The notes below the pieces were generated by a model, which saw only the letters and a list, made by a program, of their open reading frames with translations, did no database searches and was not told the DNA's origin. From an uncultured Desulfuromonas sp. (GTDB taxonomy: Bacteria > Desulfobacterota > Desulfuromonadia > Desulfuromonadales > Desulfuromonadaceae), in assembly GCF_963678835.1 (NCBI RefSeq), contig NZ_OY787469.1, forward strand, positions 2,232,001-2,296,000: a stretch of 64,000 nucleotides of DNA, read 5' to 3'. The translations under genes were made by a program, and so were the position numbers. Of the stretch, positions 53,395 to 60,451 are shown piece by piece. Each line of letters starts with the position of its first letter. Within the stretch, counting starts at the first letter, position 1.

Positions 53395-54045
53395 CTACCT
53401 GTCATATTTCAGAATCACACCTTTGAACGGCTCATCCAGATAGTCGAGGTCCTCCGGTTTATGCTGACTGTGCGCATAACCCAGGGTGATCATTTTTTTG
53501 CTGAACCGGGCGTGGTGGCCACGCCCTGGATCAACCAGAATAATGGTGCAGTGGGGGCTGGCGTGCTGGTTGATAAACTCGGATAACAGCTCGACATGCT
53601 CCCGTTCGTAGAGAATGTCGCTGCCGATAATTAAATCAAATAAGCCAAGATCACTTTGGGTGTCATCCCAGCCGGTCCGAACAAACGGGATCCCCTTGTC
53701 TTCGTTGAGGCGGGTATTCTCTTCAAGAAATCCTTCAACTTCCGGGTGGTAGTCGGTGGCGGTGATATCGGCATGGCGGTGATTGAGGATCAGGCTTGAC
53801 AGGCCGATACCGCAGCCCACTTCAAGAATACGCTGTTTTCCCAGCGGATAGGTGAACATGTAGTGCGCAAGAACATTTCCCGACGGCCATACCTGACCGA
53901 AGAGCGGCCAGACGGCGGAATTGATGCCTAATTGTTCAGCTGTGCCTTGCTCGTCACTGAATTGCTGGCGATCACGCAGGATGCGGACATGGATGTCCAC
54001 ATCACCAAACTCAATGGTCTGGTACTTGACCCGAAACATGGACAT
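53395..54045 (-). CDS. class I SAM-dependent methyltransferase (Methyltransf_16-like)
   Basis: The 216-aa cytosolic enzyme has motif I at ILEVGCGIGLSSLILNHRHA (about residue 75) and the acidic ribose-binding end of strand 2 in ITATDYHPEVEGFLEENTRL. Post-motif FDLIIGSDILYEREHVELL matches the DxxY pattern of METTL21-type protein methyltransferases. The substrate is probably a protein side chain, inferred from family. Convergent with the XRE-cupin gene. Confidence 0.88.
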   Translation of the reverse strand: MSMFRVKYQTIEFGDVDIHVRILRDRQQFSDEQGTAEQLGINSAVWPLFGQVWPSGNVLAHYMFTYPLGKQRILEVGCGIGLSSLILNHRHADITATDYHPEVEGFLEENTRLNEDKGIPFVRTGWDDTQSDLGLFDLIIGSDILYEREHVELLSEFINQHASPHCTIILVDPGRGHHARFSKKMITLGYAHSQHKPEDLDYLDEPFKGVILKYDR

Positions 54046-54580
54046 AAAACACTCATGGTGTAATTTGTACGCAACGCATCAACGGGATGCGAATTCGTTA
54101 CGTAAAAACAGCCCTGGCAAAGGCTCAAACGATCAGCCGGGCCTGGAAATGAAACGCGTCGAGCCGATGGTGACGCTCTGGAGGTGCAGGTTGGATGTGT
54201 ATGGCAGGTTGAGTCGACACTGTCACAAATCGTATACTCATCTATGTGGACACTATAAGCTCTTTGGTGGTGAAAAGATATCACCGAATTTATAGCAGAC
54301 TGTTTAAAAACGACCTGCGGAGCCATGGTTGGAGGCTCAGCCATCACCCTTGAAAGGGGTTCCGCCGAGGTGATGGCAGCTGTGGATGTGCGGACCCGCC
54401 GTTGTGGTGAAGACCGTTCCCCGGCGGCTCAGCGTGCTCTGAAATATCCGATTGTCCGGTTTGATGACTCTGTTGATGTTAGAGAATTGCTTTGCTCTGA
54501 TGGTGTTCTCTGAGACAATGACGTTTTGTCACAAGCCGCAAAAATGTCTACCAGCTTCCTTCGCTTTGAATGGTTTCAAC

Positions 54581-55756
54581 ATGGCGCGCATTGAACACAA
54601 TATTCTCAAGATCTACCTGATCAAAACCGCACGCTGGTTGATGCTGACGACGCCGTTTTTGCCGTTGTTTATGGCCGAGAACGGCATTGATAAGAGTGGT
54701 TACGGTTTACTGGCATCAATCCAGGCTTTATCCATTGTCTTTTTTGAGGTGCCATCGGGCTATCTGGCCGACGCCATCGGTCGCAAGAAAACACTGGTGC
54801 TCGGTTCGATTCTTGGCGCATTGGGGTATGTGATCTATTCCGTGTCGTTTTCGTTCAGTGGTTTTTTAGTGGCTATGGTGGTGCTGGGGATTGGTCAGAG
54901 TCTTATTTCCGGATCGGATTCCGCCATGCTTTACGAAACCCTGGTGGAGATGAACAGAACCGGCGAATATTCCCGCTATGAAGGACGGGTGATTGCCCTG
55001 GGCAGCCTGATGGAGACCATTGGCGCACCACTTGGCGGATTGCTGGCGGTGGCCAGTCTGCGCTATCCATTCGTTGCTCAGTCGGTGGTGGCGCTGATTG
55101 CGCTCCCCGCGGCATTGACCCTGGTGGTTCCGGAGCAGGAAGCGCGTATTCGCGGTACCTCGATAAATCTATTGCCCGCGTTGAAACGATCACTGTTGCT
55201 TGACCGGACCCTGTTGTTGCTGGTGATCTATGCCGCGCTGGTCGGGGGTGGCACCTACACCATGGCCAAGGCGATCCCGTACTGGTTCAACGATTCGTTT
55301 GCCTCCTCAGCCATGCAATTGGGGATTTTCTGGAGTGTGCTTAACCTGAGTGCGGCGTTTTTCTCCCATCATGCCTACAAGATCGAGCGGCGTCTAAATC
55401 CGCCCCTTTTTATGGCAATCATTGGCAGTGTGGTGTCAGCGAGTTTTATTGCCCTCGGGGTGTTGCCTGCCTATCCGGCGATGGCGGTACTGGTGTTGTT
55501 TTACTGCACGCGCGGATTGGCCACGCCGATTCTGAAAAACTACATCAACGAACAGACCGACTCACAGGTGCGCGCCACGGTGTTGTCGGTGCGGATGTTT
55601 CTGGTCTATGTGCTGTTTGCGGCCTTGTTTCCTGTGATGGGCTGGGTCGGTGACGGCTCAGGGTGGAGCACGGCGCTGGTTCTGGCCGGAATCTGTTTTG
55701 CCGTGATTTACGGCGGTGCCTTGTTCGCATTCACGGTGACAAAAAAGTCTGCGTGA
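54581..55756 (+). CDS. MFS transporter
   Basis: The 391-aa inner-membrane transporter has 12 helices. The loop 2-3 signature GYLADAIGRKKTLVLGSIL lies near residue 63 and the mid-protein YEGRVIALGSLMETIGAPLG is typical. The start MARIEHNILKIYLIK at 54581 matches family length, although no strong ribosome binding site is present. In-frame codons upstream to 54452 have no membrane or family character. Substrate unknown. The 54050-54580 stretch before it holds only short unsupported ORFs. Confidence 0.85.
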   Translation: MARIEHNILKIYLIKTARWLMLTTPFLPLFMAENGIDKSGYGLLASIQALSIVFFEVPSGYLADAIGRKKTLVLGSILGALGYVIYSVSFSFSGFLVAMVVLGIGQSLISGSDSAMLYETLVEMNRTGEYSRYEGRVIALGSLMETIGAPLGGLLAVASLRYPFVAQSVVALIALPAALTLVVPEQEARIRGTSINLLPALKRSLLLDRTLLLLVIYAALVGGGTYTMAKAIPYWFNDSFASSAMQLGIFWSVLNLSAAFFSHHAYKIERRLNPPLFMAIIGSVVSASFIALGVLPAYPAMAVLVLFYCTRGLATPILKNYINEQTDSQVRATVLSVRMFLVYVLFAALFPVMGWVGDGSGWSTALVLAGICFAVIYGGALFAFTVTKKSA

Positions 55757-55791
55757 GACGAACACCCATCCACTCGCGTGTGGTGGATGGA

Positions 55792-56709
55792 TTAGTGGTG
55801 CTGGTAACGAACCGGCATCACCAGCACTGCTGCAATCGGTGGTGGGGGAAATGGCGCTGCACGTCTGACTGTTTTGACGGCATTTTTGTCCAGGATGCTG
55901 TGACCACAACTTTCGACCACCTCAATGTCCCGAACGCTGCCATCCGAGCAGATCTTAAAGCGCACTTTGACCTGACCGCCGAGCCCTTTGCGTTGTGCCT
56001 GTCGTGGATAGCGCAAGGCCCGCTGAATCTGTTTGCTGATATAGGCGAAATGGGCGGCCAGATAGTTGTTTAATGCCTCTGCGCGTTGCGTTTTATCATG
56101 ACTTTCTCCGCCTGAACCGGGCGTGCCTTGTTGTGGTGACAGGGGCGCTGTTTCAACACGGTGCAAAGTGTCTGTGTTCATGGCGCTTTGTTCAAGGTGA
56201 TGGTCAACGGGATCGGACTGTCGCTGGTCCAGATTGTTTTCATTTTGCGGTTCTGGTTGCGGCTCTGGTTGCGGCTCTGGTTGCGGTTCCGGTTGCGGTT
56301 CCGGTTGCGGTTCCGGCTGCGGTTTCGGCTGCGGTTGCGGTTGCGGTTCCGGTTGTGGTTGTGGCTCTGGTTGCGGTTCCGGTTGCGGCTCTGGTTGCGG
56401 TTCCGGTTGCGGTTCTGGTTGTGGTTCCGGTTGTGGTTCCGGTTGTGGTTCCGGTTGTGGTTCCGGTTGCAGCTTCGGTTGTCTCTTTGTCTCAGGAGGT
56501 GTTGGCGAGGGCGTCGCAGCATAACCCGCGGAATTTTCCGGCTGTGTGGTGACAGCACGGCTGAAACCAACCCCTTCCAGGCTGAGCAGCAGTTCTTGGG
56601 CTGGGGCTGGTTGTAGCTGGGATAACCCCACGACAGCAGCCCCGAGGCTCAGATGGATGGCAGTGGAGAGGATTAAAGTCTGAATCTCCCGGCGCATGGT
56701 TCTCCTCAA
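55792..56709 (-). CDS. tonB: TonB energy transducer with long Pro-Glu-Gln spacer
   Basis: The 305-aa inner-membrane protein spans the periplasm. It has one N-terminal helix (LILSTAIHLSLGAAVVGLSQL), a Pro/Glu/Gln repeat spacer (residues about 70-150), and a C-terminal TonB domain with RYPRQAQRKGLGGQVKVRF and DIEVVESCGHSILDKNAVKT. Its start overlaps the exbD stop by 4 bp (ATGA), so exbB, exbD and tonB form one set serving a TonB receptor of this cluster. Confidence 0.93.
   Translation of the reverse strand: MRRTMRREIQTLILSTAIHLSLGAAVVGLSQLQPAPAQELLLSLEGVGFSRAVTTQPENSAGYAATPSPTPPETKRQPKLQPEPQPEPQPEPQPEPQPEPQPEPQPEPQPEPQPEPQPQPEPQPQPQPKPQPEPQPEPQPEPQPEPQPEPQPEPQNENNLDQRQSDPVDHHLEQSAMNTDTLHRVETAPLSPQQGTPGSGGESHDKTQRAEALNNYLAAHFAYISKQIQRALRYPRQAQRKGLGGQVKVRFKICSDGSVRDIEVVESCGHSILDKNAVKTVRRAAPFPPPPIAAVLVMPVRYQHH
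56247..56470. repeat. coding tandem repeat in the tonB spacer
   Basis: Roughly 18 copies of a 12-bp unit (GGTTGCGGTTCC and variants, encoding QPEP on the minus strand) run without break. They are prone to slippage, so spacer length probably varies between strains. Confidence 0.85.
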
Positions 56710-57083
56710 TGGTTTTCGGTCAGCACGCTGAGCTGATGAAAGCCTTGCTCTTTGATGGCGGCCATCACCTCAACAAAGCGTTGCAAATTGATGTCACGAT
56801 CCGCATGAAGCAACACTGCCGTGTCACGGTTGATGCCGTTTAAGTGCTCGGCAATCTGCGACAGGACGACGGGCTGTTTGTCAATCGACAACTGTCCGTC
56901 CTTTTTAATCACGATCGACAGTGTTTTTTCGACACTGGGTTGCGTTGCTGTCGCCTGAGGCAGTTTGACCTGTAATGCACCGGTGGTGATAAAGGTCGAT
57001 GTCGTCAAAACAATGGTCAGCAACACCAGCAGAATATCGATGAACGGAATGACGTTGATGGCGTCAAATTCCTTCTCGTTCAT
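56706..57083 (-). CDS. exbD: ExbD/TolR-family biopolymer transport protein
   Basis: The 125-aa protein has a short cytosolic N-terminus (MNEKEFDAINVIPFID), one helix with the key Asp of the family (VIPFIDILLVLLTIVLTTS) and a periplasmic domain (VEKTLSIVIKKDGQLSID, DTAVLLHADRDINLQRFVEV). It forms the proton-driven motor with ExbB. The start at 57083 follows GGGAG. It overlaps exbB by 20 bp and tonB by 4 bp. Confidence 0.93.
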   Translation of the reverse strand: MNEKEFDAINVIPFIDILLVLLTIVLTTSTFITTGALQVKLPQATATQPSVEKTLSIVIKKDGQLSIDKQPVVLSQIAEHLNGINRDTAVLLHADRDINLQRFVEVMAAIKEQGFHQLSVLTENH

Positions 57084-57498
57084 GGTGAATCTCCCATTCA
57101 AGCAGCATCTCTTTAGCGCGACGGATCAGAACGTTATAAAACGCCACTGTCGGGATGGCGATCACCAGGCCTATGGCTGTCACTTTGAGCGCCAGGGCCA
57201 GGCCGGTCATGATGGCGTGGGTATCGACAGCACCCTGTTGGCCCATGGTGTAAAAGGTCAGCATGATACCCAGTACTGTGCCCAGCAAACCGATAAACGG
57301 GGCATTGCTGCCGATGGTGGCGATGATGTGCAGTCGCCTGGTCAGGGCTAATTCCAGCGCCTTCTTGCTGGTGTAGTCAGTGAGGGTGAGCTGGCGGTAA
57401 AACAGTGCGCGCTCAAGGATGACCGACAGAGCAATGATGCTCATGGTCACCAGCACCCCGATCACGCCCAGGTCGATGGTTTGTTTGAGCCAATCCAT
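57064..57498 (-). CDS. exbB: ExbB/TolQ-family motor protein (short form)
   Basis: The 144-aa inner-membrane protein has three helices (VIGVLVTMSIIALSVI, APFIGLLGTVLGIMLTF, ALALKVTAIGLVIAIPTV) and the conserved GTVLGIM and GLALALKVTAIGLVIAIP segments of the MotA/TolQ/ExbB family. It is shorter than enterobacterial ExbB, as common in deltaproteobacteria. AAAGG precedes the ATG. It starts 77 bp after the heme protein gene. Confidence 0.92.
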   Translation of the reverse strand: MDWLKQTIDLGVIGVLVTMSIIALSVILERALFYRQLTLTDYTSKKALELALTRRLHIIATIGSNAPFIGLLGTVLGIMLTFYTMGQQGAVDTHAIMTGLALALKVTAIGLVIAIPTVAFYNVLIRRAKEMLLEWEIHHEREGI

Positions 57499-57575
57499 GG
57501 TGGAACCTTTCTTTAGAACATGTCGGACGGGATATGGAGATATTGGGTACTCTCCACTCCCATCCGACAGGTGTG

Positions 57576-58670
57576 TTATTGCAGATCGATCACTTCGATA
57601 TTGGTGACAGCCTGAACATCCCGATCATCGGTATGATCGGGACCGACGATGATGCGCATTTTTCCGCCCGTGTCAAAAGCGGCATTGTCTTTGATGTCGG
57701 CGAGGATGATGTTGCGACCCGCCTCGGACAAGTACAGCTCGCCCATGGAGAAGGTGGCGCGATAGCCGTCCGGTGCCCAGGCGATCACCACCTGGTCGAT
57801 CGTCGGTGTGATACCGGCTGCTGTCAGCACATTGCTCAGCGAGGTGCCACGAAAGCTGTGCAGACCGTGATAGCCGCGACCAACGCCGACAATCTTTTTG
57901 TTGATATCGATGGTGGGATAGCCGGACAGATCGTTAAGCGTCAGGGGGCGTGACAGATCGCCGCTGATTTCGATCCGCTCCGAACGCAGTGCCGCCTGAC
58001 GGTCTACGGCAATGTTCGGTCGCACATCCATCACCTCAATCGTGACAATCCCTTCGAGCAGACGATCCGTGTAAAAGTCACCCGTCACCAGCAATTTTGG
58101 CAACGGGACGTCGCGGCCAAGTTGTTCCATGGCAAACCGGTAATCCTCAGGATCATGGCATTTCTGACAATTGCGCTTGACCGGATAGATGGGCGCAACC
58201 TGATAAGCCAGGGTAACCTCTGCCGGGTTGCTGTAGTAGATCTCGCCCCACGACAGCACGGCTTTTTTTCCCTGCTTGTCAGTGAGCACGATGGTGGCGT
58301 CGACAAGCTTTTTGAACGTCGAGTCTTTCTGCTCCAGTCCGGCCATGTTGAGCAGAGTCTGCAGGGGAACGGCACGGTAATTAAACACGCCGTGGAAACT
58401 GCCGTCGCTGGTGACTTCATTCATTTTAATTTCCGTGGATTCCATGCGCTGCAGATCACTCAAGCTCAGTTGCAGTGGATGGTTAACACAGCCGGTGATG
58501 GTGATAACCGGCTCGGCTGTGGCCACGGGATAACTGACAGCTTGTGCGGCGACGGACTTGACGGCGCTTTGTTTGGCAACTGCGGTGGCCGGACTCTGCT
58601 GGGGACCGACAAAAACCGCGCTCAGTAATATCGCCAGCAGGCCCAAAGTGGTAAGTAACGTTTTATTCAT
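57576..58670 (-). CDS. exported monoheme protein with two sulfite-oxidase-like repeats
   Basis: The 364-aa exported protein has a signal peptide (LLTTLGLLAILLSAVFVG). Two repeats of about 150 residues follow the same plan: ITGCVNHPLQLSLSDLQRM, then GVFNYRAVPLQTLLNMAGL (repeat 1), and ISGDLSRPLTLNDLSGYP, then HSFRGTSLSNVLTAAGI, WAPDGYRATFSMGELYL (repeat 2). The pattern resembles the molybdopterin-binding SUOX fold, but no Mo-ligating Cys is evident. A single heme motif CQKCH lies in repeat 1 near residue 168. Its start overlaps the ResB-like stop by 4 bp. Role unknown. Confidence 0.7.
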   Translation of the reverse strand: MNKTLLTTLGLLAILLSAVFVGPQQSPATAVAKQSAVKSVAAQAVSYPVATAEPVITITGCVNHPLQLSLSDLQRMESTEIKMNEVTSDGSFHGVFNYRAVPLQTLLNMAGLEQKDSTFKKLVDATIVLTDKQGKKAVLSWGEIYYSNPAEVTLAYQVAPIYPVKRNCQKCHDPEDYRFAMEQLGRDVPLPKLLVTGDFYTDRLLEGIVTIEVMDVRPNIAVDRQAALRSERIEISGDLSRPLTLNDLSGYPTIDINKKIVGVGRGYHGLHSFRGTSLSNVLTAAGITPTIDQVVIAWAPDGYRATFSMGELYLSEAGRNIILADIKDNAAFDTGGKMRIIVGPDHTDDRDVQAVTNIEVIDLQ

Positions 58671-59431
58671 GCGTGTTCTCTCCAGCGAGGATGACGAATT
58701 TTGATGAAATAGATGGCCATCAACAGGCTCATCAGGGCATTACCAAGCAGAATCAACGGCATGCCGGGATCTTTTTTAATGGCAATTTTCAGTGTCGGCG
58801 GTTGTCCAGGACGCGGTTTTTTGGCCAGCAACAGGTGATAACTGGCACCGTTGTCGTACACCGGGTGCAGCACCCGCAACGTTGCCTCGTGCTGTTGGCC
58901 ATCGCGGGTGAAGCGCAATTGGGCTTCACTTTGTTGCAGCACGCCTTTAAGCGGGCCATCGGCGTGGAGGATATTGTGCTGCGAAAGCACCTCAATGACG
59001 GTGTTGTCGAGATGCAGCTGCTGACCGGTGCGGATGGGCAGGTTCTCCTTTAAACCGGTAAACTCGGTCAACGCGTGACCGGACAGGATCAGCAGAAAGC
59101 ACAGATGCATCAACGTCGGGCTGAGTAACACCAGGCTGGTGCGCCAGCCGTTGGCTCGGCGGCATTGCCACAGTTGCTGTAACCGTTGAACAGAGCAGGC
59201 CAAGGTGTTGGCACCAAGCAGGGTGAGCACCAGCATCAAGGTGATCAGCCACCAGCAGTGGATGTCAAAATTGTCCTGCAACCATTGCGGGAACAAGGTC
59301 GTGTTGAGTTGGCGATAACGGCCGTCAACCATGGCGTAGAGTCCGCCGATAAACAGATTGAGCGATAACAGATTAAGCGTCCAGAAACACAGTCTCGGAC
59401 TGGCCAGTCGCTGCCATAGTGCGGTGATCAT
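58667..59431 (-). CDS. ResB-like cytochrome c biogenesis protein (short)
   Basis: The 254-aa inner-membrane protein has helices LCFWTLNLLSLNLFIGGLYA, WLITLMLVLTLLGANTLACS and LVLLSPTLMHLCFLLILSGH, a periplasmic domain of about 110 residues, and a last helix (GMPLILLGNALMSLLMAIYF). The layout matches short ResB/Ccs1 proteins, which present reduced apocytochrome to the ResC/CcsA heme channel. It overlaps both neighbours by 4 bp and lies beside the monoheme protein it probably serves. Confidence 0.78.
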   Translation of the reverse strand: MITALWQRLASPRLCFWTLNLLSLNLFIGGLYAMVDGRYRQLNTTLFPQWLQDNFDIHCWWLITLMLVLTLLGANTLACSVQRLQQLWQCRRANGWRTSLVLLSPTLMHLCFLLILSGHALTEFTGLKENLPIRTGQQLHLDNTVIEVLSQHNILHADGPLKGVLQQSEAQLRFTRDGQQHEATLRVLHPVYDNGASYHLLLAKKPRPGQPPTLKIAIKKDPGMPLILLGNALMSLLMAIYFIKIRHPRWREHA

Positions 59432-60240
59432 AGCGCCTCCTGCGATAAGACGTTTTGGCTCTGTGGCTGATTTATCGTCGATGTTTGAGCCGACAGATTA
59501 CGGCTGGGGCGCGGCAGCAGCGGCAGGCCGTAAAACAGCACCAGCGCCAACAGGGTCCCGGCTACGGCGAAGCGTGCTTTGTTGCGCAGACCAAACCCTT
59601 TCAAGTACGCCGTGTGCAGATAACTGCAGTAGAAACACCACAATGCCGCTGAGTGCATGTGGCGAGTGCCCCACCGAAATAGTCCGCTCCAACCGAGATA
59701 GGTCCAGGCACAGCCCGCCAGTTGAGCGAGGCTGAAGAAAACAAACCCCCATACGGCATAGCTATGAAAAGGCGCCTGAGGATGACGGCCAAGGAGAAAC
59801 CTTACGGCCAGCCAACCGCTGAGGATGAAGCAGGCGTGCGCCAGGCTTTCAAAAATAAAAAACAGGTAAGCGCTCCAAGTCGGGGTAAACGGAGTCGGGT
59901 TGTGACACGTGGGTGGAACGAGCACAACCAGAGCGATAACCACCACCAGCGCTATCAGCGCCGATAAGATGTGGTGCTGACTCTTGTTGCGTTGCCAGGC
60001 CACAACAATAAGGGCCGCCAGACACCAGGGCAGAAAGAACCCGGCGTGAAAAGCACCTTCAAGGGTGAAATAACCGTAACGCCAGCAACGGATAGTCTGG
60101 CTGACTGTGTGAACCAGCAGTCCTATCGTTACGGTCCAGCCCGCCCAACGGTATTTTTTAACGACATAAAAAATCAGCGCCAGAAAATACAGGGACGCCG
60201 CTCCCTGAAACAGCAGGGTGAAAACAGGTTTAAGAACCAT
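59428..60240 (-). CDS. ResC/CcsA-like cytochrome c assembly protein
   Basis: This 270-aa inner-membrane protein has eight helices. His residues known from the family lie near the membrane (TIGLLVHTVSQTIRC, GAFHAGFFLPWCLA, FESLAHACFILSGW, RHMHSAALWCFYC). The family WWD loop is not in classical form (GCAWTYLGWSGLFRWGTRHM takes its place). The start MVLKPVFTLLFQG at 60240 follows GAGAGGA. It begins just after a terminator hairpin, so the six genes from here to tonB may have their own promoter or rely on read-through. Confidence 0.8.
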   Translation of the reverse strand: MVLKPVFTLLFQGAASLYFLALIFYVVKKYRWAGWTVTIGLLVHTVSQTIRCWRYGYFTLEGAFHAGFFLPWCLAALIVVAWQRNKSQHHILSALIALVVVIALVVLVPPTCHNPTPFTPTWSAYLFFIFESLAHACFILSGWLAVRFLLGRHPQAPFHSYAVWGFVFFSLAQLAGCAWTYLGWSGLFRWGTRHMHSAALWCFYCSYLHTAYLKGFGLRNKARFAVAGTLLALVLFYGLPLLPRPSRNLSAQTSTINQPQSQNVLSQEAL

Positions 60241-60250
60241 GATTCCTCTC

Positions 60251-60285
60251 AAAAAAGCCCCGACGACACTGGAATGTCGCCGGGG
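60251..60285 (-). terminator. terminator between TonB receptor and ResC-like gene
   Basis: CCCCGACGACA (60258-60268) pairs with TGTCGCCGGGG (60275-60285) around TTCCAG. On the minus strand it is followed by T6 and then directly by the ResC-like ribosome binding site. Confidence 0.8.
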
Positions 60286-60296
60286 AGCAGACTCGC

Positions 60297-60451
60297 ACGT
60301 TGTTGAAAAAAGTCCCATCCTGAGACTTTTCAAAGGCACAAGCCGAAGGTGCGATTTTCATCTTGCTCACAAAATCAGAGACGTGAATGCCTGCCCTTGA
60401 TTTTGACCGCCCGTCCATGGACTCGACAGGCTGTTTTTCAACCGCCTGTTA
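60297..60451 (+). repeat. M element, copy M8
   Basis: It runs from GTTGTTGAAAAAAGTCCC to TTTTTCAACCGCCTGTTA. Its right end supplies the TonB receptor stop codon (TAA, 60449-60451). It lies between that gene and its terminator. Confidence 0.85.

Noticed and set aside
54325..54513. 62-codon ORF before the MFS gene
   Set aside because: No ribosome binding site, and it overlaps an unlikely upstream extension of the MFS frame.
56247..56470. Possible CRISPR-like array
   Set aside because: The 12-bp periodic repeat has no spacers and is in frame with tonB. No CRISPR array or cas gene was seen anywhere in the window.
55860..56616. ORFs of 96-159 codons opposite tonB with GCGSGCGS or RLRLRFR repeats
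   Set aside because: They are antisense readings of the QPEP coding repeat.
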